64,000 bases of DNA from Chamaesiphon minutus PCC 6605 (GTDB taxonomy: Bacteria > Cyanobacteriota > Cyanobacteriia > Cyanobacteriales > Chamaesiphonaceae): assembly GCF_000317145.1 (NCBI RefSeq), contig NC_019697.1:5282886-5346885 (forward strand), written 5' to 3'. A program made the position numbers and the translations under genes. A model generated the notes under the pieces. The model was not told the origin of the DNA, ran no database searches, and saw only the letters and a list, made by a program, of their open reading frames with translations. Positions within the stretch are counted from its first letter, which is position 1. Every line of letters begins with the position of its first letter. Positions 9,388 through 17,152 of this stretch are shown here, piece after piece.

Positions 9388-9786
9388 TATCTCTCGATCG
9401 CTCTACTCGCCGATGTCTGGTTTACCGTCATTTGAAACTACAACATTTTCAAAGATACTTTTTTGCTTAACTCCAGCAGTTAAAAGACGATGGCGGACAT
9501 GGATCGATCGAATTCTACACCACTGTTTTAGCATTTACCAAGATTGCCGATTGCCAAACTACAGGCGTCGAAGCCGTCGATGAATCATGCTTAGCAGCAG
9601 ATCGAGTAGCCACATGCCGCCAAAATTTAACTGCGAGTAGTCGAACTGCATCGGCTAGTCGATCGCTAAAAAAAAGCAACTGTAAACCACTACTAAAATA
9701 GCGTGAAAACCGCTCGACATAATCATCACAGCCTATTCGATCGGCTCTATAATAGATGTATAGAGATAGAAAAGGATAAGCCGAGC
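9388..9786. other. 400-bp intergenic region without an accepted gene
   Basis: It separates two divergent genes. An ORF on the minus strand (9515-9985) mostly mirrors the RemA-like gene and is rejected. The only signal I support is a -10-like TATAAT at 9748-9753 upstream of the RemA-like gene. Confidence 0.5.
9748..9753 (+). promoter_or_regulatory. -10 element (TATAAT) upstream of the RemA-like gene
   Basis: A perfect consensus hexamer 33 bp before the GTG start at 9787. The matching -35 position (9725-9730, ATCACA) is poor, so activator help or a weak promoter is likely. Confidence 0.45.
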
Positions 9787-10143
9787 GTGAAGATTCAACC
9801 CTCTGTACTAGTTCACCTGGGATTTGGCAAATACGTTCGATCGGACAACGTGGTCGCACTGATTCCCCTAGAGCAGGAACGCGGCCCCGGACGACGCACG
9901 ATCGTGTATCTCCAAGGCCAAGAAGAACCGATTGTGGTTTCTCGATCGGAAGATACGATCGTCCGCGACTTAGTACAAGAGCCACATGAAGTTACCCAAT
10001 CCCGTCAACAACAAGAAATCTTGCGGGACTTATTGCAAAACCTCGATGGCGTCAATGCCACCGTCCGACGCATCAGTCGTGACGAAGGCGGTCTCGATCT
10101 CGATCGTTTAGAGGATCGGATTAGCAAGGTGCTCGAAAATTAG
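9787..10143 (+). CDS. RemA/DUF370-like small regulatory protein
   Basis: 118 aa from the GTG at 9787. A purine-rich RBS (AAAAGGA, ~9769-9775) precedes it, and the longer in-frame start at 9703 would precede the TATAAT box. The N-terminal part (VLVHLGFGKYVRSDNVVALIP, then RRTIVYLQGQEEPIVVSRSEDTIVRDLV) resembles the extracellular-matrix regulator RemA/DUF370 fold, here followed by a helical, charged C-terminal half (about residues 75-118). RemA in Bacillus binds DNA and controls matrix genes; the role in cyanobacteria is not established. A terminator follows. The C-terminal extension beyond the DUF370 core is unusual. Confidence 0.65.
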   Translation: MKIQPSVLVHLGFGKYVRSDNVVALIPLEQERGPGRRTIVYLQGQEEPIVVSRSEDTIVRDLVQEPHEVTQSRQQQEILRDLLQNLDGVNATVRRISRDEGGLDLDRLEDRISKVLEN

Positions 10144-10162
10144 ATTCTGAGATTGCATAGCA

Positions 10163-10193
10163 CAAACCCGACCTCTCGCAGAAGTCGGGTTTG
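10163..10193. terminator. terminator between convergent RemA-like and HDAC-like genes
   Basis: CAAACCCGACCTC pairs with GAAGTCGGGTTTG (one mismatch) around a 5-nt loop. It belongs to the same CCCGACTTC hairpin family as those at 1283 and 6938. Confidence 0.7.
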
Positions 10194-10210
10194 TTTGGAT
10201 TAAATCTACT

Positions 10211-11119
10211 TCATAAGCATCGCTCGATCGTCGCTACCACTGATGCTCCCAAAGCATTAAAATCATACCCACCTTCCAATCCAAACACGATTTTGCGCGT
10301 TATTTGCAAACAATAATCGGTAAAGATGCCAAAATCTTCGGGATAGAGAGATATATTCGCTAGCGGATCGTCATGATGGGCGTCGTATCCCGCACTCACG
10401 ATCAATAGATCTGGATTGAATGCCTTTAAAAAAGGCAGCACTCTAGTTTCAAATAGCGGCTGATAATCCGAGATCGTACTTCCCGCCTGCATTGGCAAAT
10501 TTAACAGATTTTCGTACCCGCCCCGCTCTGTAGCCTTACCAGTACCGGGATAGTGCGGAAACTCATGCAGCGAACAGTAAGCAAGCTGCGGATTTTGAGC
10601 TACTACGGCTTGGGTACCATTACCATGATGGACGTCCCAATCGAGAATTGCCACCCGTTCGGCACCATTTGCCAGCGCGTAAGTTGCCGCGATCGCTGCA
10701 TTACTAAAAATACAAAATCCCATCCCCCGCGCTGGCTCGGCATGATGCCCTGGCGGACGCGCCAATACAAACGTGGGTTCGCCTGTCTTTAGTGCGAGAG
10801 CGACCCCATCCAACCACGCATTTACAGCCAGGAGAGCCACATCATAGGTTTTAGCCGAGACGGGTGTATCCGGATCGATCGAGCCACCTTCGTTGCCAAG
10901 CTCCTCTACCAAGTGAATATAGCCAGCGGGGTGAATTTTCTCGATCCAAGCAAATGGCGATCGCGTTTCAATCGATGTCGGCTGTTTCCAATCGAGTTGG
11001 TTCGCCCATACTGCCCGTTCTAATGCCGATTTAATAGCGGTCAATCGGGCGGGTTTTTCGGGATGAAATGCCCCAGTCTGATGTAATAAAAACTTGTCTG
11101 AATAAATAACTGGAAACAT
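10211..11119 (-). CDS. histone deacetylase-like / acetylpolyamine amidohydrolase family protein
   Basis: A 302-aa zinc amidohydrolase of the HDAC superfamily. Visible motifs are RPPGHHAEPARGMGFC (active-site His pair), ILDWDVHHGNGTQ (zinc Asp and His), VSAGYDAHHDDPL (zinc Asp) and GLEGGYD near the C-terminus. Bacterial members deacetylate polyamines, acetoin or proteins; the substrate here is unknown. The start lies only 24 bp downstream of the stop of the DUF2228/HPF1-like gene on the same strand, so the two are probably cotranscribed. Confidence 0.9.
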   Translation of the reverse strand: MFPVIYSDKFLLHQTGAFHPEKPARLTAIKSALERAVWANQLDWKQPTSIETRSPFAWIEKIHPAGYIHLVEELGNEGGSIDPDTPVSAKTYDVALLAVNAWLDGVALALKTGEPTFVLARPPGHHAEPARGMGFCIFSNAAIAATYALANGAERVAILDWDVHHGNGTQAVVAQNPQLAYCSLHEFPHYPGTGKATERGGYENLLNLPMQAGSTISDYQPLFETRVLPFLKAFNPDLLIVSAGYDAHHDDPLANISLYPEDFGIFTDYCLQITRKIVFGLEGGYDFNALGASVVATIERCL

Positions 11120-11143
11120 GAGATTTTTATTTATATTTAGCGT

Positions 11144-12037
11144 CTAATTGTCAACTCGTGCTTTCCAACCAGTACCGTCTACCATATAAAGTTTCGATTC
11201 ATAAACTTTTTCTAAAATAGCTATCAATTTAGGTCGATCCATGATTTCATAAGCGGTTTTCATCAATCCGCGAGCTTGTAATAATCTGGCTCGATTCTTT
11301 TCTTGAGTATCTTCATCCCAAAACCAAAGCGAACGACCTTTTTTTAATAAAGCCACCGCTCGCTCGTTTTCTACCGCACTAATGCGATCGGACAGAATGA
11401 TACTCAACCCAGTATCAGATTCAACCCCAACGGGTCTAGCATCATCTATATTCAATTCATTATCGATAATAAATCGATCGAATCGCGGCTGCCAAAGTTG
11501 AGCTGCTGCTAAAAACCCATCTTTGTTATCCTTATCATCTTCATAATTTTCAATTACTTCTTCAAATCGATCGCTAATAGCAGCTAAAATACTTTCATGT
11601 ACACTGATACCGCTACCATCACCATTATAAAACATTCCTACGCCCCGAAATCCCAAAGCTGGATCGTCTAATAACAAGCCCCAATGCTCTCCGGCAATTT
11701 CACCCTTGAGGCAAGTTAAAAACTCTGGCGGGTCGTCATAATATTGACCATCTAGCCACCAAGTGCTCCAATCGGTAGTAATATCGAGATAGTGTACGGC
11801 TTGATAATCTGCCAGAATTTGGTGCAAGGATTTACCCTCAGCTAGCTGTAATAAGAAATAGATCGGGCCAACAGGTTCGACGTTACAAAGTGCGCTCCAA
11901 AAATCTTCTCTTTCTGCGGCGGAGAGTCCCACAACAAATTCACAGAACCAGAACAATGAATCGGGAAATTCGATATTTTCAAGTCCATAAATGGATTGCA
12001 ATTGTCTTTGATAGCGATCTTTGAGTTGGCTGCTCAT
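11144..12037 (-). CDS. DUF2228/HPF1-like (ADP-ribosylation family) protein
   Basis: 297 aa, soluble and acidic. The segment YYDDPPEFLTCLKG followed by EHWGLLLDDP matches the conserved core I remember for the DUF2228 family (human HPF1 has YYDPPEF then HMGYFRDSP). The N-terminal FPDSLFWFCEFV also fits. HPF1 completes the PARP active site in animals and directs ADP-ribosylation to serine; the role of bacterial relatives is unknown. The catalytic Glu of human HPF1 cannot be placed confidently here. It precedes the HDAC-like gene by 24 bp. An alternative is a Smi1/Knr4-like or other immunity-type scaffold, which I consider less likely. Confidence 0.6.
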   Translation of the reverse strand: MSSQLKDRYQRQLQSIYGLENIEFPDSLFWFCEFVVGLSAAEREDFWSALCNVEPVGPIYFLLQLAEGKSLHQILADYQAVHYLDITTDWSTWWLDGQYYDDPPEFLTCLKGEIAGEHWGLLLDDPALGFRGVGMFYNGDGSGISVHESILAAISDRFEEVIENYEDDKDNKDGFLAAAQLWQPRFDRFIIDNELNIDDARPVGVESDTGLSIILSDRISAVENERAVALLKKGRSLWFWDEDTQEKNRARLLQARGLMKTAYEIMDRPKLIAILEKVYESKLYMVDGTGWKARVDN

Positions 12038-12170
12038 GAAAGTTTAGATATAAACCCAAGGTTAACTATTTATTAACGACTGTTTCGATCTAAGATCGAA
12101 GATAAACCGACTCCCATCGAACTATCTCGATCGCAAATTTATCGATCGAACTTACTGTTTGAGTTCCAGC

Positions 12171-12902
12171 TTAAATCTGCACCGCTGCATACTTCAACAC
12201 TTCCAATACCCGCACGGGATCGCAGCCATAAAGTCCGGCTCCCCAGGCGGCATTTTGCTCTACCACTGCCCAACCACGATCGCAAATTACACCCACATCC
12301 AATACCGCCGTGCGGGGCAACTCGATCCGAGTATCTGCCAAGACTAGATCGACAAAGGACTCTACCTCTGCTAATTCGGCATCAGCGGCTGCAAAATCTC
12401 GATCGCGTTGCAGTTCTCCATTCCTTAAATATACCGAAATTGCACGGATCTGGCGATCGAGCACAAAGCACCGAAATTCTTTTTCCCATGCCACCACTTC
12501 AGCCACCAAGACGGGCGTATCGTTATCGTATTCGAGCGGCAACTCCGCACCAGTATATACCCGCGCTGGGAAGCTCTTATCATTCGGCGGCTTGATAAAT
12601 GCTGGCTCCACCAACTCTCGACAAGCTTCCAATGTCGATAGTGATCCCCATCGCTTGCGGAATTCTCTAGGTAAGTTCGGCAGCCAATCGAGTGGCGGTT
12701 CTAGGAGTCGCAGTCCAAATTCGGCGGCGAGCGTTTGTCCGAATAACCCCTCTAGATACAATACCGGATCGGCGATCGATCTCAACTCATCCAGCACCTG
12801 CCAACTTCGCAATCGTTCGACATCCCAGCCAAGGCGATTGGCGGCGCGCCACAAAGCTTGAGCATCTTCAGTAAACCGTGGCGTCAGAATTAATGTTGGC
12901 AT
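12171..12902 (-). CDS. ATP-grasp domain protein of the R2K clade
   Basis: 243 aa. The motif EPAFIKPPNDKSFPARVYTG (nucleotide-binding Lys), then PVLVAEVVAWEKEFRCFVLD (hinge and Arg) and AVLDVGVICDRGWAVVEQNAAWGAGLYG (metal-binding Asp, Glu and Asn) is typical of the R2K ATP-grasp group, predicted to be peptide or protein ligases. The N-terminal domain (MPTLILTPRFTEDAQALWRAANRLGWDVERL) is common in this clade. The gene lies 133 bp upstream of the HPF1-like gene on the same strand; cotranscription is possible but not shown. No carrier or small peptide substrate gene is evident. Confidence 0.8.
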   Translation of the reverse strand: MPTLILTPRFTEDAQALWRAANRLGWDVERLRSWQVLDELRSIADPVLYLEGLFGQTLAAEFGLRLLEPPLDWLPNLPREFRKRWGSLSTLEACRELVEPAFIKPPNDKSFPARVYTGAELPLEYDNDTPVLVAEVVAWEKEFRCFVLDRQIRAISVYLRNGELQRDRDFAAADAELAEVESFVDLVLADTRIELPRTAVLDVGVICDRGWAVVEQNAAWGAGLYGCDPVRVLEVLKYAAVQI

Positions 12903-13133
12903 CGGCGATTAAGGCGCTGTGGGAGTGGGATAACAATTATTCATGAAATTTAGGCGTTGCGGGATTCAGGTGTGAAGCATAGATCTGATACTGTCGCCCT
13001 CACCCCCAACCCCTCTGTCTTGTCTTGTCTCGTCTCGATCGCTCGTTCCCGGCAGGTTTCCCGCCGAGCGCGAGCCGCAAAATCCAAAATCCCTGGCATA
13101 CTAAGATCTAGTCGATCGCTGCTGCTGAATATC

Positions 13134-13955
13134 ATGTCTTCTGTAACCAATCTCACCACATTTAGCTTTGAAACCGTCAGTGTCGATCGCAATGGTGAAA
13201 TAATCGATCGACGATCGGGTAAGGCTCAATACTTTACACTCAGCTTAGGCGATGGTATTGGATTGGATCTAGTCTCGATTCCTGGTGGTACATTGATGAT
13301 GGGCGACGAGCGACACCATCAAGACGAGCAGCCAGTTCATCAAGTGACAGTACCAGCATTTTTTATAAGTAAATATCCGATTACTCAGGCGCAATATCGA
13401 TCGATTATGGGCGAAAATGCCGGAAGTGGAATGGGAGATAATTACCCGATCGAGAAGGTTAGTTGGGATGATGCGATCGAATTCTGTAATAAATTATCGC
13501 AACAAACTGGCGATCGATATACTTTACCCAGTGAATCTCAATGGGAATATGCCTGTCGCGCTGGCACTACTACAGCATTTTACTTTGGGGAGACGATCGT
13601 GCCGGATTTGGTGAATTATCACGGGGATTATCCCTACCAGGGCGCACCCACAGGTGAAAATAGAGAACAAACGACACCTGTCGGGAGTTTCCCGCCGAAT
13701 GCTTTTGGGTTATCTGACATGCACGGGAATGTGTGGGAATGGTGCCTGGATGAGTACCAACCCAGTTATCAAGGCGCGCCCATAGATGGCAGCGCGTGGA
13801 TTTCGAGCGTGGAGGAAAGCAATCTCAAAAGAGTGATGCGCGGTGGTGCTTGGGATTACGTCGCGCGCGGATGTCGAAGTGCCGTGCGCGGTAGTCTAGC
13901 ATCGCAGATTCGGCTGGCTGGGTGTGGATTGCGGGTGGTAAGGGCGGATGGGTAG
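13134..13955 (+). CDS. formylglycine-generating enzyme-like (SUMF1/FGE-sulfatase domain) protein
   Basis: About 273 aa from the ATG at 13134; an upstream extension to 12957 has no protein-like character. The SUMF1 fold runs from LDLVSIPGGTLMMGDE through VTVPAFFISKYPITQAQYRSIMG, PIEKVSWDDAIEFCNKLS, GDRYTLPSESQWEYACRAGT, GLSDMHGNVWEWCLDEY, to RVMRGGAWDY and SAVRGSL. True FGEs use a C-terminal cysteine pair or copper site; only isolated Cys residues are seen, so it may be a non-sulfatase member. Cyanobacterial paralogs are often stand-alone with unknown targets. No sulfatase gene is in the window. Confidence 0.85.
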   Translation: MSSVTNLTTFSFETVSVDRNGEIIDRRSGKAQYFTLSLGDGIGLDLVSIPGGTLMMGDERHHQDEQPVHQVTVPAFFISKYPITQAQYRSIMGENAGSGMGDNYPIEKVSWDDAIEFCNKLSQQTGDRYTLPSESQWEYACRAGTTTAFYFGETIVPDLVNYHGDYPYQGAPTGENREQTTPVGSFPPNAFGLSDMHGNVWEWCLDEYQPSYQGAPIDGSAWISSVEESNLKRVMRGGAWDYVARGCRSAVRGSLASQIRLAGCGLRVVRADG

Positions 13956-13986
13956 ATGGAGATCTGCAATCCAAAACCCAAAATCT

Positions 13987-14154
13987 CTACTTCCCCTCCA
14001 TACTTGGCGTACATCTCTCCGTACAATCGCTAACGACAGTGCTTTGGGTAATGACGGTTTCGGGTTCCTTCGGGGGTGGCTCGGCGCAGACTTGGAGTGC
14101 AGTTGGGATCGTGGCGAAAGCAGCAATTAATCCACAGCTTAAGAACTTACGCAT
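13987..14154 (-). CDS. short putative secreted protein (55 aa)
   Basis: An ORF from the ATG at 14154 to the TAG at 13987. It reads MRKFLSCGLIAAFATIPTAL followed by QVCAEPPPKEP and a Thr/Val/Cys-rich tail. The first ~24 residues form a convincing signal peptide (basic n-region, hydrophobic core, AxA-like cleavage site VCA|E). The mature part is about 31 residues and contains two Cys. The start context has no strong Shine-Dalgarno, so expression is uncertain. It lies between the FGE-like gene (convergent) and the GST gene (same strand, 56 bp beyond). Function unknown. Confidence 0.45.
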   Translation of the reverse strand: MRKFLSCGLIAAFATIPTALQVCAEPPPKEPETVITQSTVVSDCTERCTPSMEGK

Positions 14155-14209
14155 AGTTAAAGAGAAAATCGGGGTGTTTTCACAATTTAACTAGTAAAAT
14201 TGGCAGAGC

Positions 14210-14977
14210 CTACGATCGCGATCGCATTTTGTGGTGTCTGTACTCTTGGTACATGCGTAATCCAAATTTGCCCGCTGGGGTGGCTTGAGCGTTGCTAATA
14301 TCGGATTGCATCTGGGTGGGTAAAGACGTCAGCGCAGCGGGCTTAATGTAGTGTTCTGGAGGCTGAATTATCGGTGCGGCAAGGGCGGCAAATGTAATAT
14401 CGATCGCCGAAAACTTGTCGCCTAATAAATATTTACGTCCATCGGCTAGCAATCCATCGACTCGATCGAATACTATCTCAATTTCTCGATAGGATTCCGT
14501 ACCGGATGTATCGGTAACATTGTAGGTCGATCGGACGATCTTGCCTACTCTGGGAAAGATAGCGGGGAACAATAACTTCTCCCAAAATGGCACGCCCAAA
14601 GTCCAACGTGGATAGATTAATTGCGGAGAAAGGATATAAGAATATCCCCAACGGCGAATATGTACGCCTAATGTAAGATTGAATAAGTTTTCTAGCTCTA
14701 GAGTGAGTACTTGTAGGTTGGGATCGATCGGGTACAGCTTTTCGGGATACAGTCTGTCTAAATATCTCAAAATATCTGTCGAATCAGTTGCGGCACCCGT
14801 ATCCGTTACCAAGACAGGAACGCTCCTACCGCCATATTTTTTAGTCGCATTCCGATGAAATGGCGGCATGTGCGCCATTTCTCGATATGGAACTTCTAAG
14901 TAGTCTAGTGCCCACCTTGCTTTCTCGCTGTAATGGCTCACAGGTATCGTAATCAGTCGAAAGTTGTTTGGCAGCAT
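14210..14977 (-). CDS. glutathione S-transferase family protein
   Basis: 255 aa. The N-terminal thioredoxin-like domain has RLITIPVSHYSEKARWALDYLEVPY, the cis-Pro/VPVLV motif and TDSTDILRYLD. The C-terminal helical domain contains KYLLGDKFSAIDITFAAL, the usual GST C-domain signature. The catalytic residue would be the Ser/Tyr pair in the HYSEKARW segment. It is a probable detoxification or redox enzyme. It lies between the tiny secreted ORF and the mrp operon, same strand, but 31 bp from the end of mrpB, so it could be the last gene of that transcript. Confidence 0.85.
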   Translation of the reverse strand: MLPNNFRLITIPVSHYSEKARWALDYLEVPYREMAHMPPFHRNATKKYGGRSVPVLVTDTGAATDSTDILRYLDRLYPEKLYPIDPNLQVLTLELENLFNLTLGVHIRRWGYSYILSPQLIYPRWTLGVPFWEKLLFPAIFPRVGKIVRSTYNVTDTSGTESYREIEIVFDRVDGLLADGRKYLLGDKFSAIDITFAALAAPIIQPPEHYIKPAALTSLPTQMQSDISNAQATPAGKFGLRMYQEYRHHKMRSRS

Positions 14978-15008
14978 GAGCTAGGGAATATAATCGCACG
15001 ATCTGTCC

Positions 15009-15671
15009 TTATAACAAACCACGATAACGGATAAAGAGCAACATTACTGCCCACGAACCCAAGGCAACTTTAATGGCGACGAGCACATTCAGGAGCGGGA
15101 TAAACCCACCACTGATTAATGCCCCTAACTCGCCGTGGGGCAATTCTACACCAGAGAGATTAATCGCCGCGATGATGATGAAAGCGATCGCGGAGATTTT
15201 TTCCCAGGTAGCGGCGTGCCAACGCTGGTATAGTCGATCCATCTCTTCGGTAGAGGAGGTAATTGCCACTAAGCCGATGGCGGTACCACCCGCTACACCT
15301 GCGGCAAAACCACCACCAGGGCTGAGATGTCCGCGAATTGCCAATTCGATACTAACTAGTGCGGCAATTGTCGCGCCCAATCTGGCTAAAACGATCGAGG
15401 GTGAATCGGTAAATTGGTAGACTGTGGTGGCAGGTTGCTCGGTAGAGAGCAAGAATTTGACACCTAAGATGGCGATCGTAAACACGACGACTTCAAAGAT
15501 CGTGTCGTAGAGCCGATTTCGGAGGATGATACCCGATACGGCATTGGGGATACCTGTCTCGCGGACGATCGTTTCGACGATGGTTAGTTGTGATAAGTCT
15601 GGGAGCGCGTTGGAAGTCAGCAGGATTTTGATACCCAGCGCGATACCTGCGATTAGATAAATCCATCTCAT
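15009..15671 (-). CDS. mrpB: Na+/H+ antiporter MnhB/MrpB-related subunit
   Basis: 220 aa, membrane protein. The central RGHLSPGGGFAAGVAGGTAIGL is the hallmark of the MnhB domain; about six hydrophobic segments are visible, including an N-terminal extension (residues 1-75) with two to three. It is the last mrp gene; its start overlaps the stop of the DUF4040 gene by 4 bp. It is part of the multisubunit Mrp complex that exchanges Na+ for H+ in alkali or salt stress. Confidence 0.85.
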   Translation of the reverse strand: MRWIYLIAGIALGIKILLTSNALPDLSQLTIVETIVRETGIPNAVSGIILRNRLYDTIFEVVVFTIAILGVKFLLSTEQPATTVYQFTDSPSIVLARLGATIAALVSIELAIRGHLSPGGGFAAGVAGGTAIGLVAITSSTEEMDRLYQRWHAATWEKISAIAFIIIAAINLSGVELPHGELGALISGGFIPLLNVLVAIKVALGSWAVMLLFIRYRGLL

Positions 15672-16210
15672 TGCTGTGGCTCCGTGACAGTCAGTTTACT
15701 AGCTAATGGGTTGATGTAGGTTAGGTTTGTGTCTGAGGGGAGTTGCGATCGCATCATCTCATAAAGACTGGAAATTCTGGTGGCGATCTCAGGCGCTCGA
15801 TCGGGATTTAGAACGATCGTGGTATGAATGGTTCGATCGAGTAATGCTTGGCGCAAAGTCTGTGGATCTGGATAAGTAACTAGTTCGAGTCGCAGATAAT
15901 GTTTGCTAAAAATCGTGCGTAACTCATTCTCCACGGAAGAATCGACAGTAGTTTCGTCGCTCAAGATGCCCAGCCGCACTACCATTGAAGATCGCACCGC
16001 GATCGCATATAAAGAAATCGATAATAAGGTGCCCATCAAAGCTTCGGTTAAAGCGACATCCGCCGCGCCGAGAATTGAATAGATGAGGGCGGCGATGGCA
16101 CCGAGAATACCACGCATAATCAGTGCGTTGTAAGGATTGGACTGAAATACCAACATCAGCGCAGTGATGGGCAGCAGGGCAACGATCGCATAGATATAAG
16201 GATCTGTCAT
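15668..16210 (-). CDS. DUF4040 / MrpA C-terminal-like subunit of the Mrp antiporter
   Basis: About 180 aa from the ATG at 16210, which overlaps the stop of mrpG. The first ~90 residues are membrane-embedded (three segments) with SNPYNALIMRGILGAIAALIYSILGAADVALTEALMG, the DUF4040/MbhD signature found in the C-terminal part of full MrpA. The remainder is a soluble tail that is unusual for the domain. In the cyanobacterial arrangement, the MrpA role is taken by this short protein plus MrpD-type large subunits. Confidence 0.8.
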   Translation of the reverse strand: MTDPYIYAIVALLPITALMLVFQSNPYNALIMRGILGAIAALIYSILGAADVALTEALMGTLLSISLYAIAVRSSMVVRLGILSDETTVDSSVENELRTIFSKHYLRLELVTYPDPQTLRQALLDRTIHTTIVLNPDRAPEIATRISSLYEMMRSQLPSDTNLTYINPLASKLTVTEPQQ

Positions 16211-16482
16211 GACTCCTCCTGACTGCTCGCGCAATAGGCTAATACATAGCCTAACATTGTATTCCACACTGCCAACGAGATAATTGCGAGTATCAGTAAT
16301 TGCCATTCACTAGGGAGTTTTAGCAACAATCCAAACACGATCGCCATCGAGCCGAGGGTATCTGAGACTGAGAGACTGTGCAACTTAAATAATACCGAGC
16401 GTTTGCCCAGTAGCGGTATCGTCCCCCAAAACCAGAAGATAATCCCCACACCGATGCAGAAATAACCGAGAATGTCTATCAT
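16207..16482 (-). CDS. mrpG: Na+/H+ antiporter subunit G (MnhG/MrpG)
   Basis: 91 aa from the ATG at 16482, which overlaps the mrpF stop (ATGA type overlap at 16479-16482). Three hydrophobic segments and the LFKLHSLSVSDTLGSMAIVFGLLL motif identify MnhG. It is a small stabilising subunit of the Mrp complex. Confidence 0.85.
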   Translation of the reverse strand: MIDILGYFCIGVGIIFWFWGTIPLLGKRSVLFKLHSLSVSDTLGSMAIVFGLLLKLPSEWQLLILAIISLAVWNTMLGYVLAYCASSQEES

Positions 16483-16742
16483 ATTTTCTCCATCTGGTTG
16501 AGTAAATGCGCCAACAACATAAATCCAGCATTGCCTACACTCAAGACGATCGCACCGACTACGCCAATCATCCAATCATCTCGGAGGACAGATACAACCA
16601 AGATGATAATCGATGCTTTACTAGAGACGCTGGCTAATGCCAGCATTTTTTGCCAAATATCATTAGACTTATAAGCTGCATAGATCGGAATTAACATTGC
16701 TGTAATCATCAATATCAAGATGAAGTTCAAGATTGAATTCAT
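16479..16742 (-). CDS. mrpF: Na+/H+ antiporter subunit F-like (MrpF)
   Basis: 87 aa with three transmembrane segments. Position between mrpE and mrpG and overlaps of 4 bp on both sides support MrpF. The family signature (RAxxGPxxxDRvvAld) is poorly conserved: SNDIWQKMLALASVSSKASI occupies its place. It is therefore a diverged MrpF-like subunit. Confidence 0.7.
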   Translation of the reverse strand: MNSILNFILILMITAMLIPIYAAYKSNDIWQKMLALASVSSKASIIILVVSVLRDDWMIGVVGAIVLSVGNAGFMLLAHLLNQMEKI

Positions 16743-17152
16743 AAATTTCTTCTCCGTTTAACTCGATGAACTTCATAGCCACCATCTCGATCGTATTTAC
16801 GAACGATTGTTTTGGGGGTAAAAGTAATTAGAAAAATATCTAAAAATACTAGCCCAGACGATCGATTTGGCGGCACCCGTTCGATCTCGATATCTTCAGC
16901 TTGATGGGGACGAAAAATCATTTCAATCGCTTCGATATAAGCGATCGGAATTGCCATCACAATTTTACCGAATACCCGCAGCCAATCCCTCAACGTACCG
17001 TTGGTGGAGCCTCCGCTGTGCGGAATCGAGCGGTGATTGCGGGGTAAGATTAAGGAGATAACAATCCCGATCGCGATATTTTCTGGACTCAAATCGGATG
17101 TGAGTAGCAGCCAAATAGTGAGTCTGAGGATGATGTTTAGATAACCACTCAT
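16739..17152 (-). CDS. mrpE: Na+/H+ antiporter subunit E (MnhE/MrpE)
   Basis: About 137 aa from the ATG at 17152 (4-bp overlap with mrpD). It has an N-terminal membrane segment (LNIILRLTIWLLLTSDLS), a second one around residues 60-80 and the cytoplasmic half (FLDIFLITFTPKTIVRKYDRDGGYEVHRVKRRR) typical of MnhE. A longer ORF starts at 17167 but would eliminate the tidy overlap. It is part of the Mrp complex. Confidence 0.8.
   Translation of the reverse strand: MSGYLNIILRLTIWLLLTSDLSPENIAIGIVISLILPRNHRSIPHSGGSTNGTLRDWLRVFGKIVMAIPIAYIEAIEMIFRPHQAEDIEIERVPPNRSSGLVFLDIFLITFTPKTIVRKYDRDGGYEVHRVKRRRNL

Noticed and set aside
9515-9985. 156-aa minus-strand ORF
   Set aside because: It overlaps the RemA-like gene on the other strand and has no start signal; the non-overlapping part shows no recognisable domain.
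13922-14194. 90-aa plus-strand ORF
   Set aside because: It runs antisense to the better-supported 55-aa secreted ORF and overlaps the FGE gene's end; composition is poor.
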